A DNA stretch of 64,000 nt from positions 88,407,221-88,471,220 of the forward strand of contig CM043956.1 in NCBI GenBank assembly GCA_014529385.2, written 5' to 3'. Source of the DNA: Adiantum capillus-veneris (lineage: Eukaryota > Streptophyta > Polypodiopsida > Polypodiales > Pteridaceae). Positions 23,224 to 33,796 of the stretch are shown here, in pieces (position 1 is the stretch's first letter; each line of letters opens with the position of its first letter). Made by a program: the position numbers and the translations under genes. The notes under the pieces were generated by a model. The model saw only the letters and a list, made by a program, of their open reading frames with translations. It made no database searches and was not told where the DNA came from.

Positions 23224-23627
23224 TCTAGCAACTTTTAGGTGTAATATTTTTAGGTGTACTTTGGCACATCAAGCCCCAGTTGATACTCCTCTTTACCCCT
23301 TTAGAAAAACACTGAAGCTCCTATATTCATTGCTCGAATATCATTAATTGCAAGGAATAAAATAGAGGGTCTTTCAACACCAATACAATACTGGCTCCTG
23401 CCAAGCTTCTAATAGCTCAATAGTGGATTTAAGTCGTAGGCAAGCCCCGTAGGACTCCACTATTAAGACAATAGCTCTCAACGGTGATGCCTCGTTATCT
23501 GCACAAAGCAGGCGCACTACAAGGCTGAAAAATCCCTATTCTACTTACTCAATTGCAATTAATAATACCAACCATTTATAGTTAGCTTCAGGACCTCCCT
23601 TCTTGAGCAAGAAAGGAGAACCCTTGT
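23224..23627 (-). other. Leader of element D, no gene seen
   Basis: About 400 bases lie between gag start and primer site. No ORF of protein-like composition was found. This is expected 5' untranslated RNA of a gypsy element. Confidence 0.6.
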
Positions 23628-23639
23628 GCTCTGATACCA
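23628..23639 (-). other. Primer binding site of element D
   Basis: GCTCTGATACCA (TGGTATCAGAGC on the minus strand) is separated by one base from the LTR end TGCAACATTTAATGG. Confidence 0.88.
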
Positions 23640-23640
23640 A

Positions 23641-24168
23641 TGCAACATTTAATGGCCTAGTAACTTGTGTGTAGTAGAAAATGGCATAAACATAGTGATC
23701 ATTGTATTAGAATAGATTTCTAATGAGCATAGCAAGAGTGCTTGGACGGAGAGAGCAACAAAAAGCATACACCTAGCTAGATAGGCATGAACAATACTTC
23801 AAAAGAGAGAGAAATTAAGCTACTAACACTAGTTGAGGACCATATTTACATGGAGCCGGTCTCCCCTCTAAAAGGCTTTGTATTATAGGTTTCCCCCATC
23901 AAGGGAGACACTTTACAATAAGATTATTTGTGTTCCTTTAATAGCTAGCTAGTGCAATGAAGATGGAAGCTTCAAGAACTAAGCAAACACTTTAAAACAC
24001 AAATCAATTCCTCGTTGGTCTCAGACCCAAGACCTCACACACCATCGAAGATGGGGGAGTATAAGAGTAGATCGAGAGGAAGAAGAAGTATTCTTATGAG
24101 AAACAAGTATAGCTCCTCACATAATTACTCATTAAATCTTAGTGTATCTTAGTAATTAGCATGGTGGA
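23641..24168 (-). repeat. 5' LTR of element D, first part
   Basis: It is the reverse complement of about 15404-14920 in the solo copy (shared words such as GGTCTCAGACCCAAGACC and GGAGCCGGTC). It breaks at 24168, directly before TGTTA of element E. The other part begins at 40481. Confidence 0.88.
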
Positions 24169-24348
24169 TGTTAGCACCGACGAACTGTTACGGCATTAGC
24201 CGCACATGCGGTCTTGCGGTCCTGCGGAGGTCTGAACACTGTGGATCAGGAGTCATGCGGTATGCGGTGGCCGTAGCGGTAGTTCTTCACGGGATATCAT
24301 GGGAGAGGAGTGGGTGCACCGTTCCCGATCTGCGTTGGAGCAGCGGTT

Positions 24349-24356
24349 GTATATAG
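24349..24356 (+). promoter_or_regulatory. Likely TATA box of element F LTR
   Basis: TGTATATAG lies about 100 bases before a polyadenylation-type AATAAA (24447-24452). The same pair recurs in the 3' LTR (AATAAA at 32645-32650). The order TATA then AATAAA fits a U3-R-U5 layout. Confidence 0.5.
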
Positions 24357-24446
24357 AGCGGCATACCTGTCTTTTGATGTAAATTAACCAATCTCTATGA
24401 TATTCATGGTTTCTACTCTTGTAACTCTGATTCTGGGATATACATG

Positions 24447-24452
24447 AATAAA
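24447..24452 (+). terminator. Polyadenylation signal AATAAA in element F LTR
   Basis: AATAAA in TACATGAATAAAGCAAG, conserved in the 3' LTR at 32645-32650, where it would end the element RNA. Confidence 0.5.
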
Positions 24453-24587
24453 GCAAGAGGTTTTCTGTGCCATGTACTGTGTACTTCCTTCTCGTGTCAT
24501 TCTATATGTTGATGTTCATATAATGTAGTTGCGGGTAATCATTCCCGTAATGCCTATTGCTCCAGTGCAGGCAATAGTCATTACATC

Positions 24588-24603
24588 TGGCGACCACGAT
24601 GCG
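24588..24603 (+). other. Primer binding site of element F
   Basis: TGGCGACCACGATGCG begins two bases after the LTR end. The TGG start fits the CCA end of a tRNA. I do not name the tRNA. Confidence 0.65.
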
Positions 24604-24629
24604 TGATGGACAGCTTGCGATGAATATGC

Positions 24630-26618
24630 ATGCGCACTAGGTTACAGGGTCCACATGACTCTGTGGTTCCAATTGTAGAAAGACGACGGAGGAGAGGCGG
24701 TTCAGATGAATTTGTTTTTTCTTCACCGCAGATTGAGGAATCTGTATCTCCATCACCAATCCCGGTGCGTGGTCGACAGGTGCGGCGAGCGAGACGCACT
24801 TCGCGCAGTCAGTCATGTCCTCCTATTGTATGTTCACCCTCACCCTCACAGGTTGCTCCACCACCGTCTCCGGTAAGCAGTCCAGGGGTATCTCCCCCAC
24901 TGTCTCCATCTCCTAGTGCTCGTCAGCTTTTCCCGGGAGAAGGAGGAACAGTTGGGCAAGGGGTGATGGCTCATCCTCAGATTAAGTATAGTCGGTTTCG
25001 AGGTCTTTCGAGTGAAGACCCTGATGCACATTTGCGCCAATTCAATAAAGCTTATGGATTGAATCATCCTGGGGTGGTGATTCCTCTCCATCAACAATCA
25101 GTGTTTGAATCTACACTCTCAGAAAAAGCTGCAAAATGGTTGTCCGAATACCCTGATGACCATTTCCAGACGTATGCCGACGGATCCATAGCGTTTCTAC
25201 GAAGGTTTCGAACGGAAAAGACAGTCCCTCAACATTTGGTGAAGCTTCGAACGCTCTTGCAGAAGTCATTGCCAGTGGAGGATTACGCTGCAAAATTTTG
25301 GATGCTTTTGCAGAGGGTACCTCAGGCACAAAGGTCAGCAGCCGAAGTGCTGAATGATTATTTTTTGCGGGGGCTCAACAAGAATCCTAGAACGGCTATG
25401 GCAACAGTGGATAAGGTAACTACTCCACTGGATACTGTAATGGCTAGGGCTATAGTAGCACGAGAGGCTTTAGAGGATACGGAATATCCAAAGAAGTCAA
25501 AGAAGAAAGACAGGAATAAATGTCATTGAAAGTCACAGGACAGTGGCAGTGATAGTTTGGAGTCGGAATCCGTAGTATCTGATTCCTCGGACTCAGGCAA
25601 CAGCGATTCGGGGAAAGAATCGGAGGAGACACCGCGGAAAAAATCCCAGTGTCACGGGAAAGGTGTATTATCAGGATCGACGGAATTGGTTGCAGTGGCT
25701 AAAATTCTGAAGGAAATATGGTGTACCCAATGTCAGAATCCGAGCCATGCTGCTCAGGAATGTGCAATGAATCAGAAGTGGTGTGCGATTTGCACGACCA
25801 ATACTCATAATATAGTGGAATGTTATTTCAATGGCCGGGGTCGTCAGAGTCGAGGGGACTCTTCTACCTGGAAACAACCACAGATAGGGCAGGGACAAGA
25901 GCCTGCTGTGGCGATGGCTCATGCTCATACATCAGAGACGCCTGTGCAAGGTCAAGCAGGAGGACGGGGTCAAGGTGAAGGACGAGGTCGCGGAAGAGGT
26001 GGCGGAGATCCTAATCGCCCTAAGACTTTCCTTTTCTGTTTGGGGGATGGACATTGGCAATCTGAGTGTACTGAAGCTATGGAATACGATCGGAAAAAGC
26101 AGGAACGCGCTGCAGGGAAACAGCCTAGTGTGGCTATGGTTCAGATTGAAGGACTGGAGGAGTCTGACCCAGTGGTTTCATTAATCACGCGATCGGGTAA
26201 AAGTGTGGTTCCAACTCCCGATGTGAAAATTCCGGATTGGACGGTTCAGAAAGAAGTGCGGAAAAAGACTGTGTCTTGGTTGCCACAATCCGCACCATCA
26301 GTGAAGACAGCAGGACCATCGACATCGACAATGCCATCGACTGTGGGTCTGGAAATAAAGGAAGGGAAAGCTGGAAATAAGGATGATATTAAAGAACAGA
26401 AAGAGTGGAATTCAGTTTGGAAAGAGGTTCTTATGTCACCAATTCAAGTACCTCTGGGTTCATTGCTGAAATTAGTCCCAAATTTCCATAATGCATTGCT
26501 GCGACAATCGGCCACTAAGCTGCGGGAAATCGCCATTGGGAAGGTTGAAAGCGAGGATGATGATTCAGCCCCGTTGCTGGCGAATAGGATCACAGATACC
26601 CGAATTTCGGAGCTTTGA
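24630..26618 (+). pseudogene. Gag with zinc knuckles (element F)
   Basis: One frame runs from ATG 24630 with a single in-frame TGA at 25527-25529. The N-terminal part is Pro/Ser-rich (about residues 40-110). The capsid core reads HLRQFNKAYGLNHPG, WLSEYPDDHFQTYADGSIAF and LRTLLQKSLPVEDYAAKFWM. After the stop, an acidic Ser stretch leads to two intact CCHC knuckles (CTQCQNPSHAAQEC, CAICTTNTHNIVEC) and a third whose first Cys is Phe (FLFCLGDGHWQSEC). A Gly/Arg-rich RGRGRGGG segment lies between. It ends at TGA 26616-26618, where Arg is likely. Gag binds and packs element RNA. Confidence 0.88.
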
Positions 26619-27410
26619 GTTCGATACCATGACACATATATTGACAAGGTACTCTTGGATAGAGGAGCGGGGGTAAACATTATCACCCAAGCAGCGTGTG
26701 AGAATTTTGCTCTCAGTGATTGGGAGCCTGCACCCTTTGTAGTCCGCATGGCAGATCAAAGAAGAGTGCAACCAGTGGGTTTACTTCGGGGCATTGTTTT
26801 GGATGTGGCGGGATTATCCTTTGCTGTTTCCTTAGTAGTCTTGAATATTGAAGATCATAATCAGGATTATCACATTATCTTGGGAAGACCCTGGTTACGA
26901 CAAGCGAGGGTAAATCATAATTGGGAAGCAAATATGCTTACAGTAAAGAAGGGTAAAAGAAAAGTGCGGGTGATGCTGGGAACATGCCGACAACCAGTTC
27001 AGGTAGCATGGCGAGTGATAGCTGAGACAGTTAATATGGTGGAAGGATTAGAAGAGGATGAAGAGGAATAATTTCTCAAAGATAACCCGGATTTGGTTTC
27101 TCTATACCTTGCGGATATTTCTCTGATTCCGAAAGGGAATTCAGTGGGGGTTTTGGGAACTCCAAGAGGAATAGGGAAGCAACAACAGGTGCTTCCGAGT
27201 CTTGAATCATTGGAGGACGTGATTCAACAAGAACGAGCGTTTGAGGCGCAAATGGGAAAAATTACAAGGGTTAAGGAAGATGAATTAGAGAAGGTTTTTC
27301 TTGGGGAGCAAGCGGAGTCGCAGCCCATATACATTAATAAGCGGTTGGAGGAAAGTTTTAGAGATGATTTGATCAAGTTATTGACAGAGTTTAAGGATGT
27401 TTTCGCATAG
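26619..27410 (+). pseudogene. Aspartic protease and connector (element F)
   Basis: The frame is the same as gag. The active-site loop reads LLDRGAGVNII near 26650-26680. The usual D-S/T-G-A has Arg in the second place, but the Asp is kept. The second motif HIILGRPWLRQARVNHNWEA lies at about 26870-26930. A TAA at 27069-27071 and a TAG at 27408-27410 (KDVFA-stop-EYADM, where Trp is usual) interrupt the way to reverse transcriptase. No frameshift occurs between gag and pol here, so the original was one polyprotein. Confidence 0.85.
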
Positions 27411-27422
27411 GAATATGCGGAT

Positions 27423-28703
27423 ATGCAGGGATTGGATCCTAAGTTTTGTCAACACACGATCAATCTGAAACCAGATGCGGTGCCAGTGAAGCAGCACTCA
27501 TACAAGATGAATCCGAATGTGGCAAAGCAAGTTAAGATGGAAATTGATCGCCTGTTGGAAGTGGGTTTTATTACCCCTATTGATAATCCAGAGTGGATTT
27601 CTCCAATTGTGGTCGTACCAAAGAAAATTAAGCAAATTCGAATTTGTGTGGATTACCGGAAATTGAATGCAGCTACTGTTCCAAATCCTTTTCCTCTTCC
27701 GTTTTTGGATTCCATTTTGGATGATGTAGCAGGACATGATATGTATACTTTTTTGGATGGATTTAGTGGATATAATCAAATCCGAATGGCATTGCGGGAT
27801 CAACCAAAAACAACTTTTATTACCGCATTGGGAGTATTTGCTTGTACAGTAATGTGGTTTGGATTGCGGAATGCACCTTCCACTTTTCAAAGGGATATGT
27901 TTCAAATATTTGGGCCTTATTTGACAGATTTTATGAGGATTTTTCTGGATGATCTCAGTGTTTTTGGAGCACAATTGGAGCATTTGAAACAATTACGGTT
28001 ATGCTTTATGAAATGCAGAGAGGTGAAATTCAGTTTGAATCCTTTAAAGTGTGCATTTGTTGTCCGCAGTGGCAGGTTACTGGGGCATATCACTTCTAAA
28101 GATGGTATTTCTGTGGATCCGGATAAAATTGTCGCAATTATGAAAGCGCCTGCACCGCGGAACCAGAAGCAATGTCAGATTTTCCTGGGTCAAGCCCGAT
28201 GGCATGGGAGGCATTTCGGTTTGTTGCTCATTTGGAAATCCTGATTACTCAGGCAACTCATGCTATAGATTTTGAATGGACACAGGAATGTGATTTGGCT
28301 TTTCGGAGATTAGAACTGCAACTATCCAAAGCTTCGATTATGCTGGCACCAAATTGGGGTGAGGATTTTCATGTGTTCGTGGATGCTTCGGAGCAAGCTA
28401 TTGGCAGTGTGCTGATGCAGGAACAAAGTCAAGGATGGTTCCGACCTGTCTATTATGCCTGTAGACTATTATCATCCGCAGAACAAAATTATTCCGTAAC
28501 TGAAAGGGAATGTTTAGGGATGATTTATTCAGTGAAGAAATTCCGGCACTATCTGTTGGGCCGACGTTTTTTATTCCATGTGGACCATTCGGCTCTTTTA
28601 TACCTGGTAAGGCAACAAAATTTGACGGGAAGATTGGCCAGATGGGTGCTTTTGCTGTAGGAATTTGACTTTGAGGTAATACATCGGCCAAGGGCCCAAC
28701 ATG
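27423..28703 (+). pseudogene. Reverse transcriptase and RNase H (element F)
   Basis: The frame from 27423 has FITPIDNPEWISPIVVVPKK, then CVDYRKLNAATVPNPFPLPF, catalytic Asp in FLDGFSGY (residue 112) and FLDD (174-177). Near 28200 the frame shifts. The RNase H domain continues in frame 2 with FVDASEQAIGSVL (catalytic Asp), YSVTERECLGMIYSVKKFRH (Glu) and HVDHSALLYL (Asp). A TAG near 28658 (Gln likely) precedes EFDFEVIHR and the end VADYLSRLDS. Confidence 0.9.
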
Positions 28704-28705
28704 CG

Positions 28706-30117
28706 GTGGCTGACTACCTATCTAGGTTAGATTCCGGAGAGCCGTCGACGGGTGTAGCTGATGAATTTTTGGATGCGTCTCTGTTTCTAACAGGAGTAGC
28801 TGCAGAGGATAGCATAGTCCCGCAAGAGGCGAGGGTTATTCCAAGCATTCCATGGACATGGTATGAGGAGATGTTTCACTTTCTCGACAGCGGTGAAATG
28901 CCTTCTTTCTTGTCCAGCCATCCGAGGAAACGTATGGCTATCAGAAGCCAAAATTTTGAGATTATTATAGGGAAGCTCTATTATCGTACAGTGGCAGAAG
29001 TTTTACTCCGATGTGTGCTACCATAGGAGCAGGTAGCAGTATTAGAGGAAGTCCATACTGGTATTGCGGGAGGTCACTTTGTAGCATTAATCATAGCTCA
29101 AAAGGTACTCCAATCTGGATTATGGTGGCCCACATTGTTTCAAGATGCGAGAAATTATGTGCAACAGTGTGATGTGTGTCAGCGGTTGGGGCAACCTACC
29201 GAACGGTCCAAAATGCCTTTTTAGCCAATTCTGCCTTTGGAGCCTTTTCAAAAGTGGGGTTTGGATTTGGTTGGTCCTTTTAAACCAGTGGCAGCTTACA
29301 CAGAAAATAAGTATATCTTGACAGCCACGGATTACGCTACCAAATGGGAGGAGGCATGGACTTTGAAAGACAACACTGCAGTTTTTGTGGCAGGATGCTT
29401 ATATAAGGATATCTTTTCTAGATATGGATGCCCTGTTGAGTTGGTTAGTGACAGGGGAAGTCATTTTCTGAATAAGGTGATGGAGAGAGTGCTGCGGTTT
29501 TATTTTGTCTTACACGGGAAATCTTCTCCATATTATCCTCAGGCGATTGGGCAAGAAGAATCAACTAATAAGAAATTGATTCGGATTTTAACAAAGTTGG
29601 TAATATGCATCGGACGGACTGGGATGTGAAACTTCCTTCCGCCTTATGGGCCTATCGGACAACTTATAAAGTAGCAACAGGATTGACTCCTTTTAAGTTG
29701 GCATTTGGCATGGAGGCAATCACTCCGGTGGAGCATGTGATTCCAAGTATGCGGATGTTGATTGTGGATCGGCTTCTTCTAGAGGATTCTGTGATTTATC
29801 GATTGGATGTTTTGCAGAAATTGGATGAAGAGCGGCTGAATAGTTTTGCGGTGTTGCACGATCTGCAATCTAGGCGGAAAAAATGGCTGGATCGCCCGAA
29901 AGCACGAAAATTTATTCGGGGACAGCTAGTCCTTGTCTTCAATTTCCGTCTCGGGAAGATGCCGGGGAAGCTTAAATTACGGTGGTCAGGATCATTTTGG
30001 ATTTTTCAAGCGTGCGGACCCATCTCTTTTTATTTGGCGCCATTATGTTTCATTATGTTTCACCTACCACGATTCAGTGCCCCTTTGCTATGGTACAAGA
30101 GCCGGAAGCCGCCCTAA
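28706..30117 (+). pseudogene. Integrase (element F)
   Basis: A zinc site H-H-C-C spans HTGIAGGHF to CDVCQRLG (about 29055-29185). A TAG at about 29222 (MPF-stop-PILP) precedes the core: WGLDLVGPF with the first Asp, LVSDRGSHF with the second at about 29450, and YYPQAIGQEESTNKK with Glu at about 29555. The frame shifts near 29600 and goes on with LWAYRTTYKVATGLTPFKLA and the C-terminal RGQLVLVFNFRLGKMPGKLK. The sequence then drifts and stops at 30117 with no chromodomain. Confidence 0.9.
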
Positions 30118-30320
30118 TCATGATTGGGGATTCTTTTGAATGTAATCTTGGACAGCGGGGAAGGATCTATGATGGTTGTGACAATGTAGATCGCCCTATT
30201 TTGGGAACTCATTGTGGAAAGGTCACTACTGCATGCAGACGATTTTTATTGTGGTTCTCTTATTTTGTGTGTCGTGCGCTCTTAGTGCTCTACTCTCTGC
30301 TCCTTCATCTCATCGCCACC
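30118..30320 (+). other. Spacer between integrase and ORF3 of element F
   Basis: No separate gene. In the ORF3 frame a hydrophobic stretch (LLWFSYFVCRALLVLYSLLL, about 30247-30306) lies just upstream of the ORF3 start, so an N-terminally longer product with a membrane-like segment is possible. Confidence 0.4.
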
Positions 30321-32357
30321 ATGACAGCTTCCCTTCTGCAATGTGTCCCTTTCACTCCCGTGCAGCAGCTCGCGCTTCGACAAGTGGACGCATGGCTGCA
30401 AGACTTGCGGCTGCGTGTGTTCGCCAACCTAGATTTTCAAGGGATCCGAGTTCACCCACAAGCAGCAGGTTTGATTGAGCAACTCGCTGCTGGCGATATG
30501 GTGGTGCTGAATAATCAGCAGATTCAGTTGACAGCAGAAAGGATGTCAAGGTGTTGTTGTTTGCCCAACGATGGCATGGTGCGCGCCTCGCATGTGATCC
30601 CTACGGCAGATGTAGAACAAGAATTTGGTTTGAAGGTCAAAGGGGAGTATAAACTGTCAGGATTGTCAGATGTAGCAACCAGGGATGCATATAGGTGGTT
30701 TCTCGAGGCCATTTGGCTACAGGCCAAAACTTATACCATTTCGACCTGAGCAAGAAATGTGTTGCATTTGGCCAACTTTGGGCTAGTAGCTTGGGTAGCG
30801 GTGGTCAGAGAACGACTGCTGGCGGAATGCCAACAAGTCATGGCACAGTTGGGGAGGAATACCCCAACCAATACAAAGGTGGGCCAACTGCTCACATTAA
30901 TTTTTCCGTTGAGAGAAGTTTTTCCTCTCGCCCTGCGTCTTCTCAACCACTTTGAAGATGATCACTTGATGGTCCAAGGCACTACTGCTTCTCTCTCGCA
31001 AACACAAAGCTTGGCAGTGCCGGTTGAGAGGGAAACACAGCAGCAGCAGGTGGGCGTTGGGGATTTTCCTGGTCTATCGACAGCAGTGGTATCTTCTGGA
31101 GCCCAAGAGATGGCCACTGCAGGTGCAGGATCAGCAAGCCGCAAGGGCGGCAGGGAGGAACACCAATTTTCGACACCACCTCCGACAACTGCATCTCTTG
31201 TTTCGGAAGATTCTGCGGTGGCTCGCTGGTGTCGCCAAATGCAAGAGAGAGTGAGCAATGCTACTCCTTTGCGGATGAGCTCTTCTGCGGTTGCGGATGT
31301 CTCCGCTCAACCAGAAACTTCGGGCACTACTAATGCGGCTGCCTCGGCGGGAGGTACTCTCCCCGCAGCGCTACCTTGGGAGGCTACGGTAGCAGCGACC
31401 CCTACTGACCAATTATAGGCATGCGACACATTTTTGAGCAGACTTGCAGAGTCTATTTGTGCCGCTTGGCCAGCCCCAACCATAGAGGGACGAGTCAATG
31501 AGTTGGAAGCGCAGGTAGCGGCTTCGCAGACTCGCATTGCTGAGTTAACCACTCAGAATGAAGAGCTGACTGTCACAACTCGCAAGCAAGGGACAGAAAT
31601 ACAAATTTTAAGAGAGGCTAATGCTGATTTTGTGGCCTCTATCCAACATGAACTTCTTCAGTTGAGAACACAGCATAGCCTAGCCTCTTACTTAACCTCG
31701 CACCCTGGCGATGTAATGATCAACATGGCTGATTTGGATGCATTGGCAGTGGAGATGCAAGAAGATCTCCGAATTTTTTTAGATAATCAATTACAAAGCT
31801 GGAGCACACGCTTGGCTACTGAGGTGAGAGCGCAGCCACCCACTCAGCAGGTTGTGTTGCACCAACCCGAGTCATCCAACACTGACAGAGGTAAGAGTGT
31901 TGTTCCCGAGGGTTTTGATATTGCTGATTGGGCACAAGCTACAGAGAATTGTGTTGAAGCCCAGGCTCATGTATCTCGTTTGCAGAAAATAATTCGTCGA
32001 TTTCGTAAGGAGAGGCGCAGGGTCTGTTTTTGGGTGGAGACCTTAGCTCATTCTTTTTCTCTCAGTCTACCACCTTGCCCTCCATTTTGGTCTTCTCTTA
32101 ATAGATACCTTTCTCGCTATTATCTGTTACATACACCTCTTGCTCCTCTGCCACAGCCGCCTCAATCTATCTCTTTGCTAACACAGTTTCTTCCTCGAGC
32201 TGCCTGGATGGAACAAAGTGAGATAGATCCACATCTTCTGGATGAGGTCTATTGGGCACATACTGCAGATTTTAGAGGCTTTGGCTATATTGATATTTCC
32301 TCTTCACCAAAGCAGGGTGCAGAGAAACCATCGGAACCTTCCAACCGGAGGCGCTGA
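30321..32357 (+). pseudogene. ORF3 of element F, unknown function, coiled coil
   Basis: ATG at 30321 lies in a good plant context (CGCCACCATGA). One frame runs 679 codons to TGA at 32357, broken only by TGA 30747-30749 and TAG 31416-31418, both one C-to-T step from Arg and Gln. The N-terminal third is a compact domain (LALRQVDAWLQDLRLRVFAN, EYKLSGLSDVATRDAYRWFL). The middle is Ser/Thr/Ala-rich and low in order. Residues about 388-450 form a clear heptad coiled coil (VNELEAQVAASQTRIAEL, EELTVTTRKQGTEIQILREA). The C-terminal part is Pro/Leu-rich. It lies after integrase, where Athila-type elements have an env-like ORF, but no signal peptide or fusion-type motif is visible. I do not recognise the family. 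The ORF ends where the 3' LTR begins. Confidence 0.7.
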
Positions 32358-32784
32358 GTGTGGCTTCGCGCAACCCACCGTGCATGCCAGAGGTTATGGC
32401 ATTAGCCGCACATGCGGTCCTGCGGAGGTCTGGACAGTGCGGATCAGGAGTCATGCAGTATGCGGTGGCCGTAGCGGCAGTTCTTCACGGGATATCATGG
32501 GACAGGAGTGGGTGCACCGTTCCCGATCTGCGCTGGAGAAGCGGTTGTATATGGAGGGGCATACCTGTCTTTTGATGTAACTTAACCAATCTCTATGATA
32601 TTCATGGTATCTACTGTTGTAACTCTGAGTCTGGGATATACATGAATAAAGAAAGAGGTGTTTTGTACCTGTGTACTGTGTACTTCCTTCTCTTGTCATT
32701 CTATATGTTGATGTTCATATAATGTAGTTGCGGGTAATCATTCCCGTAATGCCTATTGCTCCAGTGCGGGCAATAGTCATTACA
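32355..32784 (+). repeat. 3' LTR of element F
   Basis: It starts TGAGTGTGGCTTCGCGC, overlapping the ORF3 stop, and ends GTCATTACA. It is collinear with 24175-24585. The first 20-30 bases have no match in the shortened 5' LTR, so the exact start is uncertain. Confidence 0.82.
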
Positions 32785-33774
32785 CTAACACAGGCTACAC
32801 CAAATATGCATTAAGCGAGAGATATGCTATGGTTGTGCATAATATTTCCAGCTCACTTTGTATAAGTCTTGGGCTCATGGGGAGTTCCAAAGTTGTATAT
32901 GCTAGCTAGAGAGCCCAAACTTAAACCCATAGTAGAAGGGCTTGTGGTGAAAGCCTTTAAAAGGAAGCCTTTATGGAAGCAGGCTTCATTCTTGAGTAGA
33001 CACTCTTGAGGATCCACTTTTGAGAGCTCTCTCTCTCTTAAGTGTTAACTCTATGGATGGCCTAGCCTTGAGCTTAATGCCCATGCTTAGAAGGCTATTG
33101 CTAATTCATTGTAATTAGAGAATATTTGATTAAATTAATCCCTATTTTACTCATTAGTCTTATCTTCTCTACATTTCATTATGTCATGAAGTAGTTTTAC
33201 ACTCTCATTATTCTAGATTTGAGAGAGGTAAGTACTTCTTGCTTTGATCTTTACTCTCTTCTTCCATAAGTATTTCAAATAGTTGATTACTTCTCTAATT
33301 CTCTTGATTAGTGTAGCATTTGTGCACTCTTGGTCATGTCATTAGAGTTTGTGCCTAATTGTGTGCTTAAATGTGTGAAGGTTTAAGAGCCTTGAGCTCA
33401 ATGCCACTTGTGTGTGATGTGATTAGAGTACGCTGGTTGGCATGTGATGATTAGGAAAGCCAACTTCAATGCAATTAGTGTGTACTTTGATCATGGATGC
33501 TTGTGTTGACTGTGTTCTTTTGACTCCATAAGAACTGCAAGCCGGACTTTGGTGGACTTGATGTGTGTAGGAGTTGATTGATCAGTGATTAGAGTATGTT
33601 TAGAGTTAGTCTTGCCATGGCTAATCTCTACCTGCATTGGTGAGGTATTCTCTTGAATCCTCTATTTCTATTCATCCATTGCTCGTGCTTCCATGGCCTA
33701 GCTGGGTGCCGATCCACGGATTTTATAATTTTGTGTGGGTTGCGATTAGGTCTTTGCTACTATCCCCCCCAACA
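32785..33774 (+). repeat. 5' LTR of element E, main part
   Basis: It begins CTAACACAGGCTACACC and ends CCCCCCAACA. It matches 39487-40480 along its length. The missing start (TGTTA at 24169-24173) lies on the other side of element F. The bases TCAGTGT between the two parts were lost when F inserted. Confidence 0.9.
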
Positions 33775-33776
33775 TT

Positions 33777-33796
33777 TGGCACTGTTGTCGGGGATC
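33777..33796 (+). other. Primer binding site of element E
   Basis: TGGCACTGTTGTCGGGGATC begins two bases after the LTR. It resembles the common plant gypsy site of tRNA-Asp type and differs from the sites of elements A-D and F-I. Confidence 0.85.

Larger units (their letters stand above)
24174..24585 (+). repeat. 5' LTR of element F
   Basis: It matches 32370-32784 from GTTACGGCATTAGCCGCACA on and ends GTCATTACA. It has an extra TCTTGCGG repeat near 24212. The start (CACCGACGAAC) is shortened compared with the 3' copy. Confidence 0.88.
24174..32784 (+). mobile_element. Ty3/gypsy element F with an extra 3' ORF
   Basis: LTRs of about 410-430 bases (24174-24585, 32355-32784) flank gag, protease, reverse transcriptase, RNase H, integrase and a further long ORF, all on the plus strand. 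Integrase lies after RNase H and there is no chromodomain. An extra ORF after pol recalls Athila-type gypsy elements, though no envelope likeness was seen. Its first LTR lacks the first 20 or so bases found in the second, and no target duplication is visible, so the left border was trimmed. It inserted in the LTR of element E. Confidence 0.9.
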
